From Lachnospiraceae bacterium (lineage in GTDB: Bacteria > Bacillota > Clostridia > Lachnospirales > Lachnospiraceae): a stretch of 43,456 nt of DNA. The notes beneath the pieces were generated by a model, which saw only the letters and a program-made list of their open reading frames with translations, searched no databases and was not told where the DNA came from. Positions 1 through 8,470 of the stretch are shown in pieces; the first letter of the stretch is position 1; every line of letters begins with the position of its first letter. Both the position numbers and the translations under genes were made by a program. Location: positions 1 to 43,456 of the forward strand of contig JAEEKV010000011.1 of the NCBI GenBank assembly GCA_016282595.1, read 5' to 3'.

Positions 1-1323
1 AAACAGGATGCTGGTCTTTGCCCCGGAGAGCTTAAAGACCATGGAACCGTCATTTAAGATGTTATCGGAATTTGCCACCACCTCGGGATTGCAGGTATGC
101 AGCACCTTCATGGTAAGGCCGCAGATCGAAAGCTCCTGTCCCTGAGACAGATAGGTGACGTTGTCTCTTTTTTCCAGATTTCCCAAAAGGTAATGAACGG
201 CATCGGTGCGAAGTCCCTGTTTATCAACCGCATCGAAATCCCATTCTCCCAGATAGATCTGTCCGATCTCAATTTCGCTCTTATCCCATTCCGCTTCCAA
301 AACAGATGCCAAAACTCCTGCATGGTCATCATGGGGATGGGTGATGATCCAGGCATCCACCCGTCCTCCCAGCTTTTTAATGGTATCCACCAGTTCCACA
401 GACTGCCAGGCTCGTCCCCCATCTACTACGATCAGGGATCCGTCATCCCCTGCCAGAGTATAGCTCATGCAGTTGTAATCCTCCGGATCCGGATAGTGTC
501 TTAAGGTAAAAAGGTTAGCGGGGACATACTTATATACCTTATAGTTTCCGCTTTGGCCAATCTCTTCAAAGTGATAGCGTCTGGTATTTCCCACTAGCTC
601 CTGCCAGTCTCCAAGCACCAGATAGGTAAAGCCGAACTTCTTCATTTTCCGGGCCAGCTTTTTCACGGAGATCCTGTCGTTTGACTGGGATACCAGCTCA
701 GCAATCCTCCTGTAGCGGGAGCCCACTGCAGATCCAAACCCGTTTCTCACATACCAAAGATCCACGTCTGCATTGTACATGCGGACATCCTCGCATAGCG
801 GCTCCGTAATGACGGCACGGGGGCGTTTTTCATCCTCCAGGCCTCTGTTGGGTATCACCTCTTCAGTTTCTCCCAGCCCCTCAAAGTCCCGCATGATAAT
901 ATCGGAAACCGCTATTGCGTCCGATTGGATCTTGTAAATGTTTTCCGCGGGCTTATACTCGATCCCGGTAAATACGATCTTGCCGCAAAAAAGGATCAGC
1001 AGGATCTGCAGGATCAGGATAAAGGGCTTTTTCTCCGACACAATGGCCGCTGCCGCTGCAATGAGTACGGGTGTCATCAGCAGCCAGAAAAACCGCTCCA
1101 GCACATCCAGATGTCCCAGCTTCTCCAGCACCTTAATGGTGACGGGATTAAGCGCCACCAGCACCATCAAAAGGACATAGCGAAGATAGCGGCCCCTGCT
1201 GCTTTCGGATCTGTCTTTGTACAGACCGAAAAATACAAGTGCAGCCACATACAACAGCACATTGGCTCCGGTGCCCAGATATTCGGTTAGTTTTGCGTAA
1301 ACCGCCTCATAACCGCTTAGCAT
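1..1323 (-). CDS. Membrane protein with C-terminal metallo-beta-lactamase-fold domain (3' end truncated by window edge)
   Basis: Manual reverse-strand reading, open to position 1: MLSGYEAVYAKLTEYLGTGANVLLYVAALVFFGLYK..., hydrophobic segments, then ...MSYTLAGDDGSLIVVDGG...DAWIITHPHDDHAGVLASV... (HxHxDH motif). Missing from the ORF track because it has no stop inside the window. Confidence 0.8.
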   Translation of the reverse strand, partial: MLSGYEAVYAKLTEYLGTGANVLLYVAALVFFGLYKDRSESSRGRYLRYVLLMVLVALNPVTIKVLEKLGHLDVLERFFWLLMTPVLIAAAAAIVSEKKPFILILQILLILFCGKIVFTGIEYKPAENIYKIQSDAIAVSDIIMRDFEGLGETEEVIPNRGLEDEKRPRAVITEPLCEDVRMYNADVDLWYVRNGFGSAVGSRYRRIAELVSQSNDRISVKKLARKMKKFGFTYLVLGDWQELVGNTRRYHFEEIGQSGNYKVYKYVPANLFTLRHYPDPEDYNCMSYTLAGDDGSLIVVDGGRAWQSVELVDTIKKLGGRVDAWIITHPHDDHAGVLASVLEAEWDKSEIEIGQIYLGEWDFDAVDKQGLRTDAVHYLLGNLEKRDNVTYLSQGQELSICGLTMKVLHTCNPEVVANSDNILNDGSMVFKLSGAKTSILF

Positions 1324-1327
1324 ATTC

Positions 1328-2371
1328 CTACCCTCTTAAAAAGATCAGTGCAAGGAGCGCTGCTTCCGGAACGCAGCATAGGATAGCCGGAAACAGCTGC
1401 CAGAACTTCTTTTTCATCAAACAATATGCCATGGTCATACAGCCCAGCATCACAGGGGCCAGATACAATCCCGTCTCCCCCATAAAGGTACAGGCCAGCA
1501 TGCCGCTGGCAACCAAAAACCAACCCACTAACTTCCCCTGTTCCAGGGCGCGCTGGGTGATGAGCCAGAGAAAGGGAATTCCGATGGATACAAACAGGGA
1601 TTTTCCCTGCCACATACGGGTCATAACAAAGTTTTCCGGACTGAATACATAGTAGTTTCCGAACAGGTGCAAAAGGCCCAGAAACAGAAGGAATCCGGCC
1701 CCCTGTTTTTTGCCGGTAAAGAATCCCTTTCCCACCTGATAAAACAGGGAGAAGGACAAAGGCATATAAAACAGCGGAAACAGATTGTGCTGTATGATGA
1801 GATAATGAAGGCCCCCCGTCAGATAGGTCAATCCTCCCTGGTAAACCGGGAGGGCAGAAACCACGTAGCGCTTACTGATCTGCCGACTCATAAGACCGTG
1901 ATAGGCGTCGGTTTTCAGCATTTCATCCCGGGCTACCGCAATGGCGGAAAGACCGGAATAAAAGGCATCGTCCAGATCCGGCGTAGCCCAAAGCAGAATT
2001 GCCAACACGGCCACTGTCATCAAAAGGATACCGGCCCAGAAGCAGGGCTCCTTCTTCATTTCCGAAAACCCGGTGGTGGGCAGATTCCCCTTTTGCTTCC
2101 ACAGCATAAAGGCTCCTGCTGCGGCAAACAAAATGGTGCACAAGGCAAAGCCCTGCATGGAGCGTTTCATGCCCCAGCCAAAGCCTACACCTCCCAGGAT
2201 CAGCACCTGAGCGATGCAATAGTGGATCACCAGCCCCGTGGTAAAGCAAAGGGTCCGCACCCCCTCCTTCTGCTTCAGAAAAAAGGGCAGGAAAAGGCAG
2301 CCTGCCAAAAAAGGCAGGAGCACCATCCATATGAAACTAAGTAAACATCCCATCACCATATCGATTACCAC
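1328..2371 (-). CDS. Polytopic membrane protein, DUF6077-like
   Basis: 347-aa ORF with many TM segments; resembles the N-terminal half of DUF6077-type integral membrane proteins (family name from memory, not searched). Confidence 0.65.
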   Translation of the reverse strand: MVIDMVMGCLLSFIWMVLLPFLAGCLFLPFFLKQKEGVRTLCFTTGLVIHYCIAQVLILGGVGFGWGMKRSMQGFALCTILFAAAGAFMLWKQKGNLPTTGFSEMKKEPCFWAGILLMTVAVLAILLWATPDLDDAFYSGLSAIAVARDEMLKTDAYHGLMSRQISKRYVVSALPVYQGGLTYLTGGLHYLIIQHNLFPLFYMPLSFSLFYQVGKGFFTGKKQGAGFLLFLGLLHLFGNYYVFSPENFVMTRMWQGKSLFVSIGIPFLWLITQRALEQGKLVGWFLVASGMLACTFMGETGLYLAPVMLGCMTMAYCLMKKKFWQLFPAILCCVPEAALLALIFLRG

Positions 2372-2393
2372 TGCTCTATCTTTTTTTCTACTG

Positions 2394-3218
2394 TTAGTTT
2401 CCGGCGCAGAAAAACACCACCAGGTCTCCCGCCTTTGTTACCTTCTCATATCCCAGAGGCCCCAGGATCTCTTCAGCCGTAAAGGACAGTCCCAAACTTT
2501 CCGGATCCGTTACCGCCAGATAATGACATCCCGTTTCCGGATACAGCAAAAGAAGATTCCCCAAAGCTCCGATCTGGTCATCCTTATTCTCCAGGGGACT
2601 GTTGGGATCCTCATAGCTGTCATATCCCTGCTTTAAAGACAGGGCCTGCTCCGAATACTTTTCCGGAGAGGATGTTATATCCTTTCCATATACCGGGATC
2701 ATCTCTCCGCTTAAAACACGTGACATTGCCATCCATTCAGAAGACCCCCAGATCACGGGACTTTGGCCCCGGCTATTAGCGTCCTCAAGGATGGCCTTAT
2801 AGCTTTCTTCATAGGCTCCATAGAACAGAGAACTTCCCAGCTGCTTTGCCTCGGGGATCAGGAAAAAATCCCCTGCCAGGAAAAATACTGCTGCCAGCAT
2901 AAGGGCTGCAAAAACCTTTTGCTTTTTCTCTTTTGCAAAGGAGAGAACCAGCGCCGATGCCAGGGGAAGGATCAGGGAAAAGAGCCAGATATGACTTACC
3001 AGCTCATAACGGCTTTCCGGCACGAAAAACCTTCCCATCAACTTGTAGGTCAGCGGACAGAGGAACAATAAATAGGACAAGAAGCCATAGAGTCCAAGCG
3101 CTGCATACAAACGCCTTTCCTCTTTTTTGTAAGCCAATGCTAACAAAAAGAAAGCAGCGATCAAAAGAAGGCCCCAGTATTTATCTTCCAGTTTTAAGAA
3201 ATATACCGTGATATCCAT
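2394..3218 (-). CDS. Membrane protein with C-terminal extracytoplasmic domain (second half of a split pair)
   Basis: Likely start MDITVYFLKLEDKYWG at 3218 rather than the ORF-track start at 3395; overlaps the 3' end of the upstream gene by 25 bp; TM segments then soluble C-terminus. Confidence 0.65.
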   Translation of the reverse strand: MDITVYFLKLEDKYWGLLLIAAFFLLALAYKKEERRLYAALGLYGFLSYLLFLCPLTYKLMGRFFVPESRYELVSHIWLFSLILPLASALVLSFAKEKKQKVFAALMLAAVFFLAGDFFLIPEAKQLGSSLFYGAYEESYKAILEDANSRGQSPVIWGSSEWMAMSRVLSGEMIPVYGKDITSSPEKYSEQALSLKQGYDSYEDPNSPLENKDDQIGALGNLLLLYPETGCHYLAVTDPESLGLSFTAEEILGPLGYEKVTKAGDLVVFFCAGN

Positions 3219-4174
3219 AGTGAAACACTCCAAAGGATCATTCCGAGGGCTGCGATCAAAACGCCTTCTGCCAAGCCTCCGAAGAAGGCTGCGACGAAAA
3301 GAACCAAAAGCAAAACGCCTATCCTGCCCGGCCACTTTTTTTGCTCCAATAAAAGAAGCAGCCCAAGGGGCAACAGCCAGATGGCTAAAAAGCATCGTCC
3401 TTCAAAGGGCAGATGCAATAGATCATAAAAGGGATTGCGATAGGCACTTCCGGCACAAAGCAGGGCCAAAAGGAAGCCGAAGCAAAGAGCTTCATAGCCT
3501 GCCCCCATCTTTTTTGTCTTCTCCGACAAACGAAGTAGAAACAGAAATACCAAAATCAATAGATATCCCGGGATCAGCACCTGCAAAAAAGGAAGGAGGG
3601 GTACATGAAACAGGGATGCCGTTGCCCCATAAAAGGCAGGCAGCCCCATGAGCCGCTCCTTTAGGGTAATCCCTGCGGACAGCTGTCCCGTCAGGGCATC
3701 GATGCCGAAAAATCCGCCGCTTTCCATGATCATCCGCGCCCGCTCCGCCGTATCATACATATCGCTTTCAAAAGGGGTTTTGGAAAGCAGGGTGGCGATC
3801 AGACTGATACAAAAACAAACCACTACTATCGCCAAGGCTTTCTTTTGTTCCCGGAATCCCCGAATACAAGCTGCTGCCTGCTCTTTTTCCAGGGACCGGA
3901 TCTTCTTACCGAAAACAAGGATGAAAACAGAAAGTGCCAGAAAAATGCCAAACAAAAGAAGAAGCGCCAGCCTGTAAACTGCCAGCCCTCTTCCTATGAG
4001 AACGGTCACCAAAAACAGTCCCTCTGCAGCTGCGAAAAACAAAAGGGATGCAGTCAGATAGGAGCATGTGATCTCTTTTTTCAGTTTATGAAAAAGGGCT
4101 GTGATGCTGCACTTTATCAGATAGGGAAAAAGCAGCAGATACACACCTGCCAAGATGCAGGATACAACACTCAT
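3194..4174 (-). CDS. Polytopic membrane protein (first half of a split pair, similar to 1328-2371)
   Basis: 326-aa hydrophobic ORF; shares layout and motifs (DMYD.../DDAFY..., RCFLAIWLLPLG/QGKSLFVSIGIPF) with the 1328-2371 product. Confidence 0.65.
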   Translation of the reverse strand: MSVVSCILAGVYLLLFPYLIKCSITALFHKLKKEITCSYLTASLLFFAAAEGLFLVTVLIGRGLAVYRLALLLLFGIFLALSVFILVFGKKIRSLEKEQAAACIRGFREQKKALAIVVVCFCISLIATLLSKTPFESDMYDTAERARMIMESGGFFGIDALTGQLSAGITLKERLMGLPAFYGATASLFHVPLLPFLQVLIPGYLLILVFLFLLRLSEKTKKMGAGYEALCFGFLLALLCAGSAYRNPFYDLLHLPFEGRCFLAIWLLPLGLLLLLEQKKWPGRIGVLLLVLFVAAFFGGLAEGVLIAALGMILWSVSLWISRYIS

Positions 4175-4246
4175 CCTCTCTTATCCTTTCATAGAATCCA
4201 TCCGTTTTATTCTAACACAGGATGGCCCTTGTCACAAATCCCCGAC

Positions 4247-6004
4247 TCAGGGTTTCCGTCTGTAGATCGATACCGACCCCTTCTCCGTGGGATTTGCAAG
4301 GTCAAAATGTTCTCTTGCAAAGGTGGCAAAGGGTTCTCTTTCCAAATACTCGGAATAGTCATGTACATAAGTATGCTCCACCACCAAAACCGTGGGAATC
4401 CTCTCCGGATACTGCTCATAGTAAGCAAGGAGCTGATCGGAAAAATCCGGTGTGGAAATGGTATTGCCCGTTCCCACCTGCTCGTGAGATAGCAGCGGAT
4501 AAATGAAAAAGTCCGCCCCCACATAGAGCCATACATCTTCTCCGTGACAATCCTCCACATAGCAGTGCAGCATCTCATCATGGTGCTTCCAATCCTCCGC
4601 CCCAAGCCTTACGCCTGCCAGAGGACCGTGGTTGACCTTATAGTAATCCTCCAGGATATTTCGTCTCTGGTTACCGGAAAAGCGTACCAGTCCGATGCGG
4701 ACTGCAAAAAGCTGTACCGTAAGGATCATAAGGAATAAAACCGCCAGTGCCATCCTGGACTTTTTGACGTTTCCAAACAGCTCTTTGCTTACTACCGGCA
4801 TCAGATACAGCACCCCGGGAAGCAGAAAGCCGACGGAATAAGCCGCAGGAAGATTCGACAGCCCTAAAATGCAAAGGGTGGAAAGACCGGGAATGCCAAG
4901 CCACAGAAGCATTTCCGTCTGATCCTTAGATGACTCCTCCGATGCTTGTTTTTTAGCAACATCAGCCACATAGAACAGCCCTGCCGCATACAGCTGCAGG
5001 ATGACGGGCAGGTAATCATAATAAGCCTTTTGGGAAAGGGAATGAAACTGGGCCAGCATCCAGATGCCCTGCAAGACCAGGAATACGCCCCAGAAGATCG
5101 TGGTTTTTTCCTTCTTTTTATCCAGTACAGGACGGGCACAGAACACCAGTACCATAAGGGCGATGGTAACCCAAAGCATGGATACGGTTCCGGTAAGATG
5201 CTCCTTCCAAAGCAAAAGCATGGACTGCCTATGGGAGGAATCGGAAAGGACATTGGGCAGATTGGAAAGGGCCTGTAAAAAGCTGCCCTTTAAGATCATT
5301 CTGATGACAAACCAAAGCCCCGTAACCACGCAGGTTCCTCCGAAGAAAAGGGCTCCGGAGCGGGATTTTTTCTTCAGCATCAAACACAGGATCAGCAGGA
5401 AAATGATCACACAGGCCGGATAGCAAAGTACCATGACGCACATAAACAGACCTGCGAAAACTGCCAGGATCCTTTTTCTGATCTCCCCCTGTTCCTCCAG
5501 GCATGCGGAAAGCAGCAAAAGGACCGCCGTCATCCCCCAGTAAAACAGGGAAGTAAATTCCGGTGACTGGATATGCTTCGGGGTGAAATTTACATAGAAA
5601 AATGCTGCCAGAAGGGCTGTCTTTTTCGCACCGTTTTTAGAAAGCCGACGATATAAAAACAGGCCTATCACAGACTGGATCAAAACGCCTACGATCCGCA
5701 TAAAGATCAGCAATCCTTCCGCAGTATCTCCCACCACAAACAGGTAGAGACAGATGAGGGGAGAATATAAAACGGCGGAAAGCTGATGGGGCTCCCACAT
5801 TTCCAAAAACAGACGATCTCCCTTGGCAAGCCGAACTCCCATAGTCAGGGCGTAGGATTCATCGATATCTGCGCTGATAAATACAGTCTTTAAGATCCCT
5901 GCAAGGGTCAACAACAAAAGCCCTGCAAAGAGGACGATCCATAACCCATCGATCTTTTTTCCGGCCCTTGTTTGATTGTTGTCTGCAGGTTGTGTTTGCA
6001 TCAT
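4247..6004 (-). CDS. GT-C fold (GT39/ArnT-like) membrane glycosyltransferase
   Basis: 585 aa, ~12 hydrophobic segments, acidic first-loop motif FISADIDESYALTMGVRLAKGDRLFLEMWEPHQ typical of dolichyl-phosphate-mannose mannosyltransferase-like proteins. Confidence 0.65.
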   Translation of the reverse strand: MMQTQPADNNQTRAGKKIDGLWIVLFAGLLLLTLAGILKTVFISADIDESYALTMGVRLAKGDRLFLEMWEPHQLSAVLYSPLICLYLFVVGDTAEGLLIFMRIVGVLIQSVIGLFLYRRLSKNGAKKTALLAAFFYVNFTPKHIQSPEFTSLFYWGMTAVLLLLSACLEEQGEIRKRILAVFAGLFMCVMVLCYPACVIIFLLILCLMLKKKSRSGALFFGGTCVVTGLWFVIRMILKGSFLQALSNLPNVLSDSSHRQSMLLLWKEHLTGTVSMLWVTIALMVLVFCARPVLDKKKEKTTIFWGVFLVLQGIWMLAQFHSLSQKAYYDYLPVILQLYAAGLFYVADVAKKQASEESSKDQTEMLLWLGIPGLSTLCILGLSNLPAAYSVGFLLPGVLYLMPVVSKELFGNVKKSRMALAVLFLMILTVQLFAVRIGLVRFSGNQRRNILEDYYKVNHGPLAGVRLGAEDWKHHDEMLHCYVEDCHGEDVWLYVGADFFIYPLLSHEQVGTGNTISTPDFSDQLLAYYEQYPERIPTVLVVEHTYVHDYSEYLEREPFATFAREHFDLANPTEKGSVSIYRRKP

Positions 6005-6058
6005 AGGATCACTACAGTTCCTTTTGTTTCTCTTAGTATTTTTGTTAGCCGCTGCTTA

Positions 6059-7585
6059 CTATGGCAGCTCCACCCCCACGGTTCCATCCACATTGGCGGC
6101 CTCTCCGGCGTTCACGGTGGTTTCCGTATTTTCTCCCCCTACGGTAATGGTATCCCCATTCTCGGGATTCAGGGTCTGGGTATTCTCACCGCTTTCATTT
6201 TCTCCGTTTGGATTCTCTCCGTCGGCGTTTTCACCATCCGGGTTTTCCTCCTCTTCTCCGGGGGCAGGTCCGATGCGCATCCGGTTGTTTTCGAAATCCA
6301 CATAGGAAAGATCATAGTCCACCAGAGTGCCGATTCCATCCACCTTTCCGGCAGAGGTATATTGCCACATATCATACTCCCCTTCGTAGGTAGCCTGGGA
6401 GGAATACTGAGCCAGCCAAATGCTGTAGCCTGTCAGCTTTTCCATATCCAGATTGTTCTCAAACCAGGATTTGCTGGCATAAATCCCTGCCGTGTAGCCT
6501 GCGTTTTCAATGGTCTCGCAAAAGGCCTTGATGGCTTCGGTTCGTTCGATCTTTCCAATCTTATCTCCGCGGCCGCCTCCCGATCCTTCGGTATCGATGA
6601 ACATGGGGTAAGCCATCTTATATCCTTCACAAAGGGAAAGCACCATACTGGCTTCTTCCACCCCTTCTGCTGCAGTAACAGCCTGGGTAAAGAAGTAGAT
6701 TCCCACCTTCACTCCGGCTTCCGTAGCGCCCTTGATATTCTTCTCAAAAAAAGGATCCTCAATCAGATATCCGCTGGAGGAACCTCGGTATCCGCAACGG
6801 ATGATGGCAAAATCCACCCCGGAATCCTTCACCTTTTTCCAGTCGATGTCCTTGTTCCACTTGGAAACGTCGATACCGAAAATGCTGACGCCGTCCTGGA
6901 GTCGCATATTGGTCTCGGTACCGTCCGCATCCTCCTGGGCCTGGTTCACCGCCGTATCTTCCTTGGTGGCATCCACCTGGTCCTCTGTATGGATCAGGAA
7001 GGAAATGTCTTTGATCACCGTATAGGAAACCTGCTGGGCGATGTTCACCGTCAAAGGCTCCGGATCCACCTGGTATCCGCTAAGGGGCGTAAGGGTCAGC
7101 TCATAATCCCCCGGGGCAAAGCCGTCAGCATAGAGGATCCCGTCTCCGTCATCATCCGTCAGGATCCGGATATCTTTGTTTGCACTGTCTGTAGATCTGA
7201 TGGACACCTCCGGCTTCATGCCCGTAACCACCTTGCTGTTTCCATCCACGATGAAGATCCGAAGGTCCTTAAGCACGCTGGAGGCCAGCAAAGACAGGGT
7301 TTTCGTGGGATCTTCCGTCTCATTTTCCTCCTGCAAAAAGAAGTCCTCATCCTGTAAAAAAGCATATGGATCACGCGCCGGATCGAGATGGTAGTTCTCG
7401 ACCAGGTCATGATCCACTTCTTCTTCCTGGGCTTTCGCCTGCTCCTGCAGCCTCTTTTCCGCGGCGAGCTGTCGTTTACGCTTGGCACCTTCAGTTGCCA
7501 GGTTCATCCAAACCACCATGCCCACCACGAAAGAAACCATAAGGACCGCAAAGGCGATCACAATACGCTTTGTCTTAGAGTCCAT
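6059..7585 (-). CDS. Membrane-anchored GH25 family lysozyme/muramidase with acidic repetitive C-terminus
   Basis: N-terminal TM anchor; [69 protein letters not shown] are GH25 signatures. ATG at 7585 overlaps the rmlA stop; an in-frame TTG at 7591 is the ORF-track start. Confidence 0.9.
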   Translation of the reverse strand: MDSKTKRIVIAFAVLMVSFVVGMVVWMNLATEGAKRKRQLAAEKRLQEQAKAQEEEVDHDLVENYHLDPARDPYAFLQDEDFFLQEENETEDPTKTLSLLASSVLKDLRIFIVDGNSKVVTGMKPEVSIRSTDSANKDIRILTDDDGDGILYADGFAPGDYELTLTPLSGYQVDPEPLTVNIAQQVSYTVIKDISFLIHTEDQVDATKEDTAVNQAQEDADGTETNMRLQDGVSIFGIDVSKWNKDIDWKKVKDSGVDFAIIRCGYRGSSSGYLIEDPFFEKNIKGATEAGVKVGIYFFTQAVTAAEGVEEASMVLSLCEGYKMAYPMFIDTEGSGGGRGDKIGKIERTEAIKAFCETIENAGYTAGIYASKSWFENNLDMEKLTGYSIWLAQYSSQATYEGEYDMWQYTSAGKVDGIGTLVDYDLSYVDFENNRMRIGPAPGEEEENPDGENADGENPNGENESGENTQTLNPENGDTITVGGENTETTVNAGEAANVDGTVGVELP

Positions 7586-8453
7586 TTGCAACCTCTGTCA
7601 GATATTTTCCGTAATTGGTCTTCATCAACGGCTCAGCCAGCTTCAACAGCTGATCCTTGTCAATAAAGCCTCTCTTATAGGCAATCTCCTCGATGCAGGA
7701 AATATACAGTCCCTGGCGCTTCTGGAAGGCTGCCACAAAATCAGAGGCATCCAGCAGGGAGTCATGATTTCCGGTATCAAGCCATGCAAAGCCGCGGCCC
7801 AGGGTTTCCACCTGCAGCGTGCCGCGTCTTAAGTATTCGTTGTTGATGCTGGTGATCTCGATCTCACCTCTTGCAGAGGGTTTTACATCCTTTGCAATGG
7901 CGACTACATTGTTGTCGTAGAAATACAGTCCCGGTACCGCATAGTTGCTCTTGGGGTTCTCCGGTTTTTCCTCAATGGAAAGTGCCTTGCCGTTTTCATC
8001 GAACTCCACCACCCCGTATTCTCTGGGATCACGGACATAGTAACCGAAAATGGTAGCTCCGCCTTCCTTCTCGATACGCTCTTTGGTCTGGCGAAGGATC
8101 TTGGAAAAGCTCTGACCGTAAAAGATGTTATCTCCCAAAACAAGGGCAGCACTGTCATCACCGATGAAGTCGGCACCGATCAAAAAGGCATCTGCCAGGC
8201 CTCTGGGCTGCTCCTGTACTGCATAGGCAAATTTCATGCCAAGCTGCTCACCGTCTCCCAAAAGCTCCTGAAATACCGGAAGATCTCTGGGAGTGGATAT
8301 GATCATTACCTCCCGAATCCCTGCTAACATCAGGGTGGAAAGGGGATAGTAGATCATGGGCTTATCATATACCGGCATGATCTGCTTGGAGATCGCCTTT
8401 GTCAGAGGATACAATCTGGTTCCCGAACCGCCTGCTAAAATAATACCTTTCAT
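7575..8453 (-). CDS. rfbA: Glucose-1-phosphate thymidylyltransferase
   Basis: [57 protein letters not shown] is the RmlA/RfbA signature. Confidence 0.97.
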   Translation of the reverse strand: MKGIILAGGSGTRLYPLTKAISKQIMPVYDKPMIYYPLSTLMLAGIREVMIISTPRDLPVFQELLGDGEQLGMKFAYAVQEQPRGLADAFLIGADFIGDDSAALVLGDNIFYGQSFSKILRQTKERIEKEGGATIFGYYVRDPREYGVVEFDENGKALSIEEKPENPKSNYAVPGLYFYDNNVVAIAKDVKPSARGEIEITSINNEYLRRGTLQVETLGRGFAWLDTGNHDSLLDASDFVAAFQKRQGLYISCIEEIAYKRGFIDKDQLLKLAEPLMKTNYGKYLTEVANGL

Positions 8454-8470
8454 GTTTGTTCTCCTTTACT

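Noticed and set aside
2394-3395. N-terminal extension MLFSHLAVAPWAASFIGAKK... of the 333-aa ORF
   Set aside because: The extension overlaps the upstream gene by ~200 bp in another frame and is not hydrophobic like its homologue; the internal start at 3218 is more credible.
5972-7357. 461-aa plus-strand ORF
   Set aside because: Antisense to the GH25 gene, no recognisable motif; explained by codon bias of the real gene.
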